From Pseudomonadota bacterium (GTDB lineage: Bacteria; Pseudomonadota; Gammaproteobacteria; Steroidobacterales; Steroidobacteraceae), in NCBI GenBank assembly GCA_947459825.1, contig CANHFH010000009.1, positions 1-44,740 of the forward strand: DNA of 44,740 bases, read 5' to 3'. The position numbers were made by a program, and so were the translations under genes. A model generated the notes under the pieces. The model did not search any database. It saw only the letters and a list, made by a program, of their open reading frames with translations, and was not told where the DNA came from. Positions 36,962 through 44,740 of this stretch are shown in pieces; within the stretch, counting starts at the first letter, position 1; the number at the start of each line of letters is the position of its first letter.

Positions 36962-39762
36962 TGCCGCTGCAGCTGCTCGCCGCCCTCGCGCTGCCCTGGC
37001 TCGCCGCGCTGGCGCTCTTCGCGCTGCCGAACGGGCGGCGCAACACCGCTGCCGCGATCGCGGGCGGTGCGACCCTGCTCGCGGCAGGGCTGCTGGCGAT
37101 GCAGGGCCCGGCGGTGTTCGCGGGCGATGTCCCGCGCTTCTCGTGGCCCTGGCTGCCCTTCGAGGGTGCGGGCTTCGGCCTGCGGGTCGATGGCCTCGCG
37201 TGGACCTTCGCCATGCTGGTGCTCGGCATCGGCGCTCTGGTCGTGCTGTATGCACGCTACTACCTCTCCGCCGACGATCCGATGGCGCGCTTCTATGCGC
37301 TGTTCATGGTCTTCATGGGCGCCATGCTCGGTCTCGTCTTGGCGGACAACCTGCTGCTGCTGGTCGTGTTCTGGGAGCTCACCAGCATCTCGTCCTTCCT
37401 GCTGATCGGCTACTGGCAGGACCGCGCCGACGCCCGGCGGGGCGCCCGGCTGTCGCTCACCATCACCGCGCTCGGCGGGCTCGCGTTGCTCGCCGGCGTA
37501 CTGCTGCTCGGCAGCATCGTCGGCAGCTTCCAACTCGATGCGGTGCTCGCCGCGGGCGACACCGTGCGCGCGCATCCGTGGTACGCGCCGACCCTGCTCT
37601 TGATCCTGCTCGGCGCGTTCTCAAAATCGGCGCAGTTCCCGCTGCACTTCTGGCTGCCGCAGGCGATGGCGGCACCGACACCGGTGTCGGCCTACCTGCA
37701 TTCAGCGACGCTGGTGAAGGCCGGCGTGTTCCTGATCGCCCGCCTGCATCCCACGCTCGCCGGCACCGACCTCTGGTTCTATGTCGTCTCGCTGACCGGT
37801 CTCGCGACATTGCTGACCGGCGCCTATATCGCCATGTTCCAGCACGACTTGAAGGGCTTGCTGGCCTACTCGACCATCAGCCATCTCGGGCTGATCACCC
37901 TGCTGTTCGGTCTGTCGACGCCGCTCGCCACCGTCGCCGGGGTGTTCCACATCCTCAACCATGCGGCCTTCAAGGCGTCGCTCTTCATGGCGGCCGGGGT
38001 CATCGACCACGAGACCGGATCGCGGGACATGCGGCGACTCCATGGACTGTGGAGATACATGCCGTTGACCGCCGTGCTGGCGATCGTCGCTTCCGCGGCG
38101 ATGGCCGGCGTGCCGCTCCTCAACGGCTTCCTCTCCAAAGAGATGTTCTTCGTGGAGACGCTGCAGCTCGGTTCGAGGCCGCTTCTGGCGGCGGCGATCC
38201 CGGTGCTCGCCACCGTCGCCGCGGCCTTCTCGGTCGCCTATTCGCTGCGCTTCATCCACGATGTGTTCTGGAACGGCGAGCCGGTCGGCCTGCCGCGGAA
38301 GCCGCACGACCCGCCGTTCTGGATGCTGGTGCCGATCGGCACGCTGGCGGCGCTCTGCCTGCTGGTGGGCATCCTGCCGGCACTGACCGTGGGTCCCCTG
38401 TTGGCCGTCACCGCGACGCCCGTGGTCGGCGGCACGCTGCCCGACTATTCGCTCGCCATCTGGCACGGCTTCAATCTGCCGCTGTTGATGAGCATGCTGG
38501 CGTTGTTCGTCGGGGTCGCCCTGTACTTCATGCTGCAGCGGCTGTTCCGGCTGCATGATCTCGTGCACCTGCCACGCGGCGGTCGCGAGGTCTTCGACGC
38601 CACGGTCGCGGCCGCGGTCCGGGGATCGCGGGCGCTCATCGACCTGCTCGTCAACGGCAGCGTGCAACGCTCGGTGCTGCTGATCACGCTGGCCGCGCTG
38701 GCGCTCGGCCTCTGGACGGTGTTCGCAACACAACCCGCGGCCGTGCCGCTGCCGGTGGCCGCGACCTCGGCGGGTCCGGTGGCCTGGACGCTCTGGCTGC
38801 TCACGCTGTGCTCGCTCGCAGCGCTGATCGTCCGTCACCGCGAACGCCTGGAGGCGTTGGTGTACCTCGGCGTGGTCGGGCTCGCCGTCAGCCTGACCTT
38901 CGGCGCGCTCTCCGCCCCCGACCTGCTGCTCACGCAGCTGCTGGTGGAGGTGGCATCGATCCTGTTGCTGCTGCTCGCGCTGAACTTCCTGCCGCGGCGC
39001 TCATCGCGCACGGATCCGCCTGCGCGGCGCTGGCGTGACGCGGGCCTCGCCCTCGGCGCGGGGGTCGGCATCAGCACGCTCGTCTATGCGGTGCTGTCGC
39101 GGCCGCGGCCGGACTCGCTGGCGCCGTGGTTCCTCGAGAACGCCATCCCCGGCGCCTTCGGCACCAACGCCGTCAACGTGATCCTCGTCGACTTCCGCGC
39201 CTTCGATACGCTCGGGGAGATCACCGTGCTCGGTCTGGCGGCGGTGCTGGTCGCCGCGCTGCTGCCGCGCTTGCGGACGGCGGCGACCGTCGGAACACCG
39301 GGCGCCGGGTCCGAGGCGGGCCGCTCGCTGATGCTCGAGATCACCTCACGGGTGATGCTGCCGCTCACCGCATTGGTGGCGGTCTGGTTCTTCCTGCGCG
39401 GCCACAACCTGCCGGGTGGCGGCTTCATCGGCGGTCTCGTGCTCGCGATCGGCTTGTTGTTGCCCTATCTCGGCAGCGGCGTGGACTGGGTCGAACAGCG
39501 CTCGAAGCCGCGCTTCGAGGCGTGGATCGGCTGGGGTCTCGCCTGTGCGACGGTCACCGGCCTCGTCAGCCTCGCGCTCGACCATCCCTTCCTGACGAGC
39601 GCCTATCTCGCCCCGGTGCTGCCGGTGATCGACAAGGTGCCCATCGCCACGGCGATGTTCTTCGACCTCGGCGTGTTCCTGACGGTCGCCGGCGCCGCCG
39701 CGCTCGCGCTCACACGGCTCGGCCGGCTCTCCGGTGCGCCGGACGACGGAGGGCGGACCTGA
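36961..39762 (+). CDS. mrpA: Mrp monovalent cation/H+ antiporter, fused A and B subunits
   Basis: A 933-residue membrane protein. Residues up to about 650 are the NuoL/ND5-like proton-channel part: FWELTSISSFLLIGYW, FSKSAQFPLHFWLPQAMAAP, SAYLHSATLVKAGVFLIARL and STISHLGLITLLFGLSTP. The MrpA-specific C-terminal part follows, and from about residue 780 comes a complete MrpB-like domain (SRVMLPLTALVAVWFFLRGH, NLPGGGFIGGLVLAIGLLLP, FFDLGVFLTVAGAAAL). This A-B fusion defines group 2 Mrp/Pha systems. It starts in the stop codon of the leader peptide, and its stop overlaps mrpC (TGATG). Confidence 0.94.
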   Translation: MPLQLLAALALPWLAALALFALPNGRRNTAAAIAGGATLLAAGLLAMQGPAVFAGDVPRFSWPWLPFEGAGFGLRVDGLAWTFAMLVLGIGALVVLYARYYLSADDPMARFYALFMVFMGAMLGLVLADNLLLLVVFWELTSISSFLLIGYWQDRADARRGARLSLTITALGGLALLAGVLLLGSIVGSFQLDAVLAAGDTVRAHPWYAPTLLLILLGAFSKSAQFPLHFWLPQAMAAPTPVSAYLHSATLVKAGVFLIARLHPTLAGTDLWFYVVSLTGLATLLTGAYIAMFQHDLKGLLAYSTISHLGLITLLFGLSTPLATVAGVFHILNHAAFKASLFMAAGVIDHETGSRDMRRLHGLWRYMPLTAVLAIVASAAMAGVPLLNGFLSKEMFFVETLQLGSRPLLAAAIPVLATVAAAFSVAYSLRFIHDVFWNGEPVGLPRKPHDPPFWMLVPIGTLAALCLLVGILPALTVGPLLAVTATPVVGGTLPDYSLAIWHGFNLPLLMSMLALFVGVALYFMLQRLFRLHDLVHLPRGGREVFDATVAAAVRGSRALIDLLVNGSVQRSVLLITLAALALGLWTVFATQPAAVPLPVAATSAGPVAWTLWLLTLCSLAALIVRHRERLEALVYLGVVGLAVSLTFGALSAPDLLLTQLLVEVASILLLLLALNFLPRRSSRTDPPARRWRDAGLALGAGVGISTLVYAVLSRPRPDSLAPWFLENAIPGAFGTNAVNVILVDFRAFDTLGEITVLGLAAVLVAALLPRLRTAATVGTPGAGSEAGRSLMLEITSRVMLPLTALVAVWFFLRGHNLPGGGFIGGLVLAIGLLLPYLGSGVDWVEQRSKPRFEAWIGWGLACATVTGLVSLALDHPFLTSAYLAPVLPVIDKVPIATAMFFDLGVFLTVAGAAALALTRLGRLSGAPDDGGRT

Positions 39763-40151
39763 TGGAACTGCTGCTCGCCACCGCGATCGGGGCCATCACC
39801 GCCACGGGGGTCTATCTCGCGCTGCGCTCGCGGACCTTCGAACTGGTGCTCGGCCTCACGCTGATCTCCTACGCGGTGAACCTTTTCATCTTCGCCATGG
39901 GACGGCCGGTCGCGGGTCGCGCTCCGATCCTCCGTGACGGTGTGCCGACCACGCTCGAGCACTACACCGACCCGCTGCCGCAGGCGCTCGTGCTCACCGC
40001 GATCGTCATCAGTTTCGCGATGACGGCGGTGTTGATCGTGATGGCGCTGAAGCTGCGTGAGGTGTCGGGCGGCGACCATGTGGACGGCGGCGACCCGTCC
40101 GGCGACCACCCCACCGATGACGACGGCGGACCCAAGCGGGGTGCACCGTGA
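39762..40151 (+). CDS. mrpC: Mrp antiporter subunit C
   Basis: A 129-residue NuoK-like membrane protein with three helices: LLLATAIGAITATGVYLALR, LVLGLTLISYAVNLFIFAMG and QALVLTAIVISFAMTAVLIV, which carries the typical DPLPQALVLTAIVI motif. The last about 25 residues form an Asp/Gly-rich cytoplasmic tail. ATG shares one base with the mrpA stop and its stop overlaps the mrpD GTG by 4 nt. Confidence 0.94.
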   Translation: MELLLATAIGAITATGVYLALRSRTFELVLGLTLISYAVNLFIFAMGRPVAGRAPILRDGVPTTLEHYTDPLPQALVLTAIVISFAMTAVLIVMALKLREVSGGDHVDGGDPSGDHPTDDDGGPKRGAP

Positions 40152-41689
40152 GACCGGTAGAGGGACTGCTGCCGCATCTGGCGGTGCTGCCCGTGGCGCT
40201 GCCGCTGCTGGCCGGCGCGCTGGCGCTGCTGCTGTCCCGCCACGCGGGCGGGGTACGGGCGATTACGGTGGTCTCGCTGTCGTCGCTGCTCATGATGTCG
40301 CTGGTGCTGCTCGGCCAGACCGCGGGCGGTGCAAGTTGGACCTACATGCTCGGCGACTGGCCGGCGCCTTTCGGCATCGCGATGGCGCTCGACCGGCTCG
40401 CCGCCCTGATGCTCACCGTCACCGCGGTGATGGGGATCGCCTGCCGCTTGGCCGCGGGCAACGAGGGCAGCCGACGCTTCGATGCCTTGCTGCAGTTCCA
40501 GCTCGCAGGGCTGAACGGCGCGTTCCTGACCGCGGATCTCTTCAACCTGTTCGTGTTCTTCGAGGTGCTGCTGGCCGCATCGTATGCCTTGTTGCTCGAT
40601 GGCCAGGGCACGGCGCGGTTGCGGGCTGGTCTGCACTATGTGACCGTGAACCTGCTGGGTTCATCGCTGTTCCTGATCGCCGCCGCGATGTTCTACGGCA
40701 TCGTCGGCACGCTCAACATCGCCGATCTCGATGGCCGCCTCGCGACCTTGCCGGCGTCCGATGTGGGCCTCGCGCAGGTCGCGGGCTTGTTGCTGCTCGT
40801 GGTGTTCGCCATCAAGGCCGCAGCGCTGCCGCTCGGCTTCTGGCTGCCCGGAACCTACGGCGCGGCAGCGGTGCATGTGGCCGTACTGTTCGCGGTCATG
40901 ACCAAGGTCGGCATCTACTCGATCCTCCGCGTGCATGGCGCACTGTTCGAGGCGGTGCCGCAGACGACCTCCGCGGACCTCCCGCTCGCCGGACTCGCAC
41001 TGCCGTGGTTGCTGCCGGCGGGGCTGGCCACGCTGGTGCTGGGCGCAGCCGGGGCGCTGGCCGCGCGCGACCTGCGTGTACTGATCGCATGGCTCGTGGT
41101 GGTGTCGGCCGGTACCTTGCTCGCTGCGCTCGGGCTCGGCACGGTGCCGGCGACCGCCGCCGCGCTCTACTACCTGCCCCACTCGACGTTCGCGGCCGGT
41201 GCGGCGTTCATCGCCGTGGAGTTCATCGCACGCCGTCGGGCCGGTGGATCAGCGACGGGCGCCGCCGACTACCGGATCAACGCTGCACGGCCGGTACGCG
41301 ATGCGCCCTGGGTCGCCGCGCTCTTCTTCGTGACCGCACTGGTCGTCGCGGGACTGCCGCCGGGGTCCGGGTTCATCGCCAAGATCCTGCTGCTCGATGC
41401 CGCGGCCGCGACGCCCGCGCATGCGTGGGTCTGGTCCGTCGTTCTGCTCTGCAGCCTCGTCGTGGTGGTCGCACTGGCGCGCTGTGCGAGCGCCGTGTTC
41501 TGGAGATCCTCGACAGCGGATGCGACGGCGGATGCGACGCCGGTGGAGACGCAAGGCGTCGACCCCGGCGGGCGCGGCATGCTGCTGGCGGCACTGCTGC
41601 TGCTCGGTTCCGGGCTCCTCATGGTGCTGTTCGCGCATCCGGTGTCCGGTTTCCTGCGGCAGACCGCGGCGTCCTTGGGGGCGGCATGA
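40148..41689 (+). CDS. mrpD: Mrp antiporter subunit D
   Basis: A 513-residue NuoN/ND2-like subunit with about 14 transmembrane helices. Visible hallmarks are FNLFVFFEVLLAASYALLLD, LVVFAIKAAALPLGFWLPGT and YGAAAVHVAVLFAVMTKVGI, which include the conserved intramembrane Glu and Lys residues of the proton path. GTG start, coupled to mrpC and mrpE by ATGA/GTGA overlaps. With MrpA it forms the antiporter-like core of the complex. Confidence 0.95.
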   Translation: MRPVEGLLPHLAVLPVALPLLAGALALLLSRHAGGVRAITVVSLSSLLMMSLVLLGQTAGGASWTYMLGDWPAPFGIAMALDRLAALMLTVTAVMGIACRLAAGNEGSRRFDALLQFQLAGLNGAFLTADLFNLFVFFEVLLAASYALLLDGQGTARLRAGLHYVTVNLLGSSLFLIAAAMFYGIVGTLNIADLDGRLATLPASDVGLAQVAGLLLLVVFAIKAAALPLGFWLPGTYGAAAVHVAVLFAVMTKVGIYSILRVHGALFEAVPQTTSADLPLAGLALPWLLPAGLATLVLGAAGALAARDLRVLIAWLVVVSAGTLLAALGLGTVPATAAALYYLPHSTFAAGAAFIAVEFIARRRAGGSATGAADYRINAARPVRDAPWVAALFFVTALVVAGLPPGSGFIAKILLLDAAAATPAHAWVWSVVLLCSLVVVVALARCASAVFWRSSTADATADATPVETQGVDPGGRGMLLAALLLLGSGLLMVLFAHPVSGFLRQTAASLGAA

Positions 41690-42171
41690 AGCGGCTCATC
41701 CCCTATCCGCTGCGCTCGCTGCTGCTGCTGGTCAGCTGGCTGATCCTCAACCAGACGCTGCACCCGGCGCACTGGGTCCTCGGGGCGCTGCTAGGGATCG
41801 CGCTGCCGCTGGCCTTGGCGGCGCTCACGCCGCGCGTCACGACGCTGCGCCGCGCGGGTCTCGCCCTCGCGCTGCTCGGCGTGTTCCTCAAGGACATCGT
41901 GGTCGCCAATTTCGAGGTGGCACGCCGCATCCTCGGGCCCGAGTCGGCCATCCGCCCACGCTTCGTCTGGGTGCCGCTCGATATCACCAACCCCCAGGGC
42001 ATCGCCGTGCTCGCCGCGATGATCACCATGACGCCGGGCACGCTGTCCGTGGACATCACGCCCGACCGTGGCTGGCTGCTGGTGCACGCCTTCAATGTCG
42101 ACGACGAAGCGGCGCTGGTCCGCGACATCCAGCAGCGCTATGAGCGGCCGCTGCGGGAGATCTTCACATGA
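41686..42171 (+). CDS. mrpE: Mrp antiporter subunit E
   Basis: A 161-residue subunit with two N-terminal membrane segments and a soluble C-terminal domain. Typical motifs are FLKDIVVANFEVARRILGP, then ITNPQGIAVLAAMITMTPGT and LSVDITPDRGWLLVHAF. Its start overlaps the mrpD stop by 4 nt, and its own stop overlaps mrpF in the same way. Confidence 0.94.
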   Translation: MKRLIPYPLRSLLLLVSWLILNQTLHPAHWVLGALLGIALPLALAALTPRVTTLRRAGLALALLGVFLKDIVVANFEVARRILGPESAIRPRFVWVPLDITNPQGIAVLAAMITMTPGTLSVDITPDRGWLLVHAFNVDDEAALVRDIQQRYERPLREIFT

Positions 42172-42446
42172 GCCCCGTCATCCAGACCGCCGCGGACATC
42201 GCGCTGGCGATGCTGGCGCTCGCCATGCTGCTCTGCATGGTCCGCCTGCTGCGGGGTCCTTCGATGGCCGACCGCATCCTCGCGCTCGACACCCTCTACA
42301 TCAACAGCCTCGCCGGGCTGATGGTGGCGGGCGTACGCCTCGAGGATCCGACCTTCTTCGATGCGGCGATCGTGATCGGCATGCTCGGCTTCGTCGGCAC
42401 GGTGGCCTTCGCCAAATATCTGCTGCGGAGAGACATCATTGAATAG
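42168..42446 (+). CDS. mrpF: Mrp antiporter subunit F
   Basis: A 92-residue small subunit with three transmembrane helices. The segment RLLRGPSMADRILALDTLYI is the conserved MrpF signature, with the Asp in the membrane region needed for sodium efflux in studied homologues. It overlaps mrpE by 4 nt and mrpG by 8 nt. Confidence 0.94.
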   Translation: MSPVIQTAADIALAMLALAMLLCMVRLLRGPSMADRILALDTLYINSLAGLMVAGVRLEDPTFFDAAIVIGMLGFVGTVAFAKYLLRRDIIE

Positions 42447-42801
42447 CGCGGCTTTGGAGAGCGGGGCTTGGGTGGATTGGATCGTCGCCGTCCTGCTGGT
42501 GGGCGGCGCCGCGTTCGCGCTCGTCGGCTCCTACGGGCTCGCCAAGCTCAGCGACTTCTACAAGCGCCTGCACGGGCCGACCAAGGCGACGACTCTCGGG
42601 GTGGGCGGCGTGCTGCTCGCCTCCTGCATCTTCTTCATGACCGCCGGACGGGGCGGCACCGAGCAGATCCTGGTCGCGCTGTTCCTGTTCATCACCGCGC
42701 CGGTGAGCGCGCATCTGCTGGTGAAGGCGGTGCTGACCCTGAACGCCGCCGACCGTCCGCCGCCGCCGGACGACGGACGACGCGACCGGTCCGTTCAGTA
42801 G
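42439..42801 (+). CDS. mrpG: Mrp antiporter subunit G
   Basis: A 120-residue subunit with three transmembrane helices and the signature GSYGLAKLSDFYKRLHGPTK, then TKATTLGVGGVLLAS. The start is TTG at 42439, supported by GGAGAG 5 nt upstream and lying inside the end of mrpF. It completes a six-gene operon (AB, C, D, E, F, G). Its 3' end overlaps the convergent DsrE-like gene by 7 bp. Confidence 0.93.
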   Translation: MNSAALESGAWVDWIVAVLLVGGAAFALVGSYGLAKLSDFYKRLHGPTKATTLGVGGVLLASCIFFMTAGRGGTEQILVALFLFITAPVSAHLLVKAVLTLNAADRPPPPDDGRRDRSVQ

Positions 42802-43241
42802 ACGAGGACCTTGTCGGCCTCCGAGGCCAGCCTCACCAGTACAGATCGCGTGGCGAACGCCGCCGGCTTGCCCGCGAGGTCGGCATCGGTGAGACCGCGC
42901 GCCTTGCTGGAGTTGCCGGACAGGTGGAAGCGCCCGCCCTTCTCGACGATGGTCTTGTAGTGGTCGGCGAGCTTGCCGGTGCCGAGCCCGGTCACCGAGG
43001 CCATCACGTCATCTTTGAGCAGCAGGACCGCATCGCCGGAGAGAAAGATCTGCACCGGATGCCCTTCCTCCAGCGCCGTCTTCGCCACGAGGAACGCGAG
43101 CGCGGCCTTGGTCGGGTTGTCCTGCCCGACGGTGACCTGGATCAAGAAACGCTGCTTGGCGGGCGGTGCCGCGGCGTCCTGCGCGAGGGCGGCGGTGCTG
43201 AACGGGAGGAGGATCAACAGCAGCGAGGCGAGGTATTTCAT
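42795..43241 (-). CDS. Exported DsrE-family protein
   Basis: A 148-residue protein with a signal peptide (YLASLLLILLPFSTAALAQ) and a DsrE/F-like fold: FLIQVTVGQDNPTKAALAFL, KTALEEGHPVQIFLSGDAVL and GGRFHLSGNSSKARGLTDAD. The position usually held by a sulfur-carrying Cys reads HLSGNSSKARG without Cys, so it is unlikely to be a sulfur carrier. Function is unknown. GGAGAC lies just upstream of the ATG, and TAGCCT preceded by TGC may be its -10. Confidence 0.78.
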   Translation of the reverse strand: MKYLASLLLILLPFSTAALAQDAAAPPAKQRFLIQVTVGQDNPTKAALAFLVAKTALEEGHPVQIFLSGDAVLLLKDDVMASVTGLGTGKLADHYKTIVEKGGRFHLSGNSSKARGLTDADLAGKPAAFATRSVLVRLASEADKVLVY

Positions 43242-43314
43242 GGATTTGTCTCCGGATCGGCTCAGACCCGAGGCTAGCACAGCGCCTTCGAGCGGTCGGT
43301 CGCTGCCCCCCGGT

Positions 43315-43337
43315 CCACCGGCAACCCGAGCCGGTGG
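43315..43337. other. 8-bp hairpin in the gap before the TIR gene
   Basis: CCACCGGC and GCCGGTGG arms enclose a 7-nt loop. It lies in the 261-bp gap between the divergent DsrE-like and TIR-domain genes. No T tract follows, and its role is unknown. Confidence 0.35.
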
Positions 43338-43444
43338 CAGAGACGGCCTCGCTAGCCGACGCGGCCGAGGAGGCACCAAAACGGTGCGGCGCAGCGGCCG
43401 ATGAAACGACCTTCGCGTACAGTGCAATATCGTCACACCGTCGG

Positions 43445-43450
43445 TATAGT
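43445..43450 (+). promoter_or_regulatory. -10 (TATAGT) of the TIR-domain gene
   Basis: TATAGT is a strong -10 match 52 nt upstream of the ATG. The -35 region (around 43422) is poor, which may mean dependence on an activator. Confidence 0.45.
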
Positions 43451-43502
43451 GTTGTGTTGGCGCCGAGTTCTGTTGCGTCAGGCCAGCAACACCGATCTCC
43501 CC

Positions 43503-44740
43503 ATGCCCGACATCTTCCTCTCCTACAGCCGTCTGGATCAGACAGTCGCCCAGCGCTTCGCCGAGGCCTTCCAGCAGGAGGGCTTCAGCGTCTGGTGGGA
43601 TGTGGTGCTGAAGCCGGGCGAAGCCTACGACGAGGTCACCGAGAAAGCGTTGAACGAGGCGAAGGCCGTCGTCGTTCTGTGGTCGAAGAACTCCGTGGGG
43701 TCGCGCTGGGTGCGCGCCGAGGCCACCCAGGGCAACGAGAACAGGACGCTGATCCCCGTGATGATCGAGCCGTGCAAGCGGCCCATCATGTTCGAGCTGA
43801 CGCATACCGCGGACCTTTGCCATTGGACCGGCAGCAAGGATGATCGGGCCTGGCTCGACTACGTCGCCGAGGTACGGGCGTTCGTGCAGCGCCGTACCGC
43901 CGGCGGCGGCGAGCCCGCGCCGACGCCCGCGCCGACGCCCGCGCCGGCGATCGAGCGTCCGGTGCGGGCTGCGGCAGCAGAGGCCAAATCCATCGCGGTG
44001 CTGCCGCTGCAGAACCTGAGCCCCAACCCCGAGAACGCCTACTTCGCCTCGGGCGTCCATGAAGAGATCCTCGATCGTCTGGCCAAGATCTCCGAGCTGA
44101 AGGTCATCGCGCGCGCCGCGGTGCTGCGCTTCAACGACACCACCAAGAGCCCCAGCCAGATCGCCCGCGAGCTGAACGTCAGCACCATCATGGCCGGCAG
44201 CGTGCGGTTCGCCGGCAACAGGGTGCGGATCTCGACACAGCTCATCCGCGCCGCCGACGACACCAATCTGTGGACCGAGACCTATCAGTTCGCGCTCGAC
44301 GACATCTTCGCCGTCCAGTCGGATGTGGCGCAGAAGGTGGCGGCGGCGATGCAGGCCACATTGGCGCCTGCGGAGAAGGCCGACCTCGACCGGCCGGACA
44401 CCGACAACACCGCAGCGTACACGCTCTATCTGCAGCATCGTTACCAGTACGAGACGGAGCTCGCGCGCCCGACGCTGGCGCAGGACGGCTGGATCGAGTC
44501 GGGCATCCGGAGGATGTCGGAGGCGGTGACGCTGGATCCCCGCTACGCCCGAGGCTTCGCCGAGCTCGGCTGGCTGATTTGGTTCAAGGGACAGCTGAGC
44601 CCGTTGGAACAGCGCGACGCCCTGTACGACAAGGCCCTACAGCTCGCGCACAAGGCCGTCGCCATCGACCCGGCCATCTCACGCGCCTATCAGGTGATGC
44701 ACCGCGTGCATTTCCACCGCCGCCAGTGGGACCAGTGGGA
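43503..44740 (+). CDS. TIR domain / TolB-like domain / TPR protein (3' partial)
   Basis: The frame is open from ATG 43503 to the window edge, 412 codons seen. Residues 2-110 form a TIR domain: DIFLSYSRLDQTVAQRFAEA, VWWDVVLKPGEAY, VVVLWSKNSVGSRWVRAEA, with Glu73 at the position of the catalytic Glu of NAD-cleaving TIRs. A Pro/Ala/Thr linker (about 137-150) follows. Residues about 162-290 match the TolB-like domain of COG5616 (SIAVLPLQNLSPNPENAYFA, GVHEEILDRLAKISELKVIA, MAGSVRFAGNRVRISTQLIR). From about 300 on, TPR-type helices appear. No transmembrane segment is visible. This architecture suggests a signalling or stress-sensing protein; NADase activity and a defence role are untested. Confidence 0.85.
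   Translation, partial: MPDIFLSYSRLDQTVAQRFAEAFQQEGFSVWWDVVLKPGEAYDEVTEKALNEAKAVVVLWSKNSVGSRWVRAEATQGNENRTLIPVMIEPCKRPIMFELTHTADLCHWTGSKDDRAWLDYVAEVRAFVQRRTAGGGEPAPTPAPTPAPAIERPVRAAAAEAKSIAVLPLQNLSPNPENAYFASGVHEEILDRLAKISELKVIARAAVLRFNDTTKSPSQIARELNVSTIMAGSVRFAGNRVRISTQLIRAADDTNLWTETYQFALDDIFAVQSDVAQKVAAAMQATLAPAEKADLDRPDTDNTAAYTLYLQHRYQYETELARPTLAQDGWIESGIRRMSEAVTLDPRYARGFAELGWLIWFKGQLSPLEQRDALYDKALQLAHKAVAIDPAISRAYQVMHRVHFHRRQWDQW

Noticed and set aside
43917-43949. Short tandem repeat of a GCGCCGACGCCC type
   Set aside because: It encodes the Pro/Ala/Thr linker between the TIR and TolB-like domains. It is not a CRISPR array or a regulatory repeat.
42795-44438. A 547-codon minus-strand frame
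   Set aside because: Only the first-read 148 codons after the signal peptide at 43241 look like a protein. The rest is antisense to the TIR-domain gene.

Overview
The window is about 44.7 kb of high-GC (roughly 68-70 percent by eye), gene-dense bacterial chromosome. Two gene runs keep an order known from Gammaproteobacteria: radC, rpmB, rpmG, mutM, coaD, and rsmD, ftsY, ftsE, ftsX, rpoH. With the high GC, many GTG and TTG starts and short intergenic gaps, this suggests a high-GC gammaproteobacterium of the Xanthomonadales/Nevskiales/Steroidobacter kind. The species cannot be resolved from sequence alone. I found no rRNA, tRNA, CRISPR array, prophage or insertion sequence.

Layout. 1-2.4 kb: end of a degenerate amidohydrolase and a FadI-like thiolase. 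2.4-6.4 kb (minus): dut, then a tightly coupled three-gene operon for D-amino-acid metabolism (exported N-acyl-D-aminoacylase, DgcN-like acyltransferase, DgcA-like epimerase/racemase). 6.45-8.8 kb: a toxin-antitoxin stretch with a HigB-HigA-like pair fused in one frame and bracketed by two copies of a 70-bp repeat, then radC, then a VapBC-type pair. 8.9-14.1 kb: rpmB-rpmG, mutM, an AlkA-like glycosylase, coaD-rsmD-GNAT (minus) and small membrane proteins. 14.1-18.3 kb: ftsY-ftsE-ftsX, a YefM-YoeB pair, and rpoH preceded by a near-perfect CIRCE element. 18.3-22.1 kb: a thioesterase and a deacetylase (minus), an MFS transporter and an unrecognised protein. 22.06-22.46 kb: no protein gene, but a promoter, two inverted repeats and a strong intrinsic terminator that outline a probable small RNA of about 305 nt. 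22.5-30.1 kb (minus): a TPR protein, a lipoprotein and gltD/gltB. 30.1-36.8 kb: a second VapBC-like pair with an atypical toxin, a methyltransferase, exported proteins, two SDR enzymes, a DUF1570-like peptidase-like protein and a PTPS/QueD-like enzyme. 36.9-42.8 kb: a complete six-gene Mrp cation/proton antiporter operon of the fused-AB type, preceded by a coupled 20-codon leader ORF. 42.8-44.7 kb: a DsrE-like protein and the start of a TIR/TolB-like/TPR protein cut by the window edge.

Cross-cutting signal. Several genes that lack a Shine-Dalgarno sequence have a -10-like hexamer ending 6 or 7 nt before the start codon (dut, vapB1, rsmD, the PH-domain gene, ftsY, ftsE, vapB2, the PTPS gene). 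This geometry predicts leaderless mRNAs. The most interesting candidates for new biology are the orphan RNA with its paired operators, the fused toxin-antitoxin with flanking repeats, the D-amino-acid operon, the Mrp leader peptide and the TIR/TolB/TPR protein.
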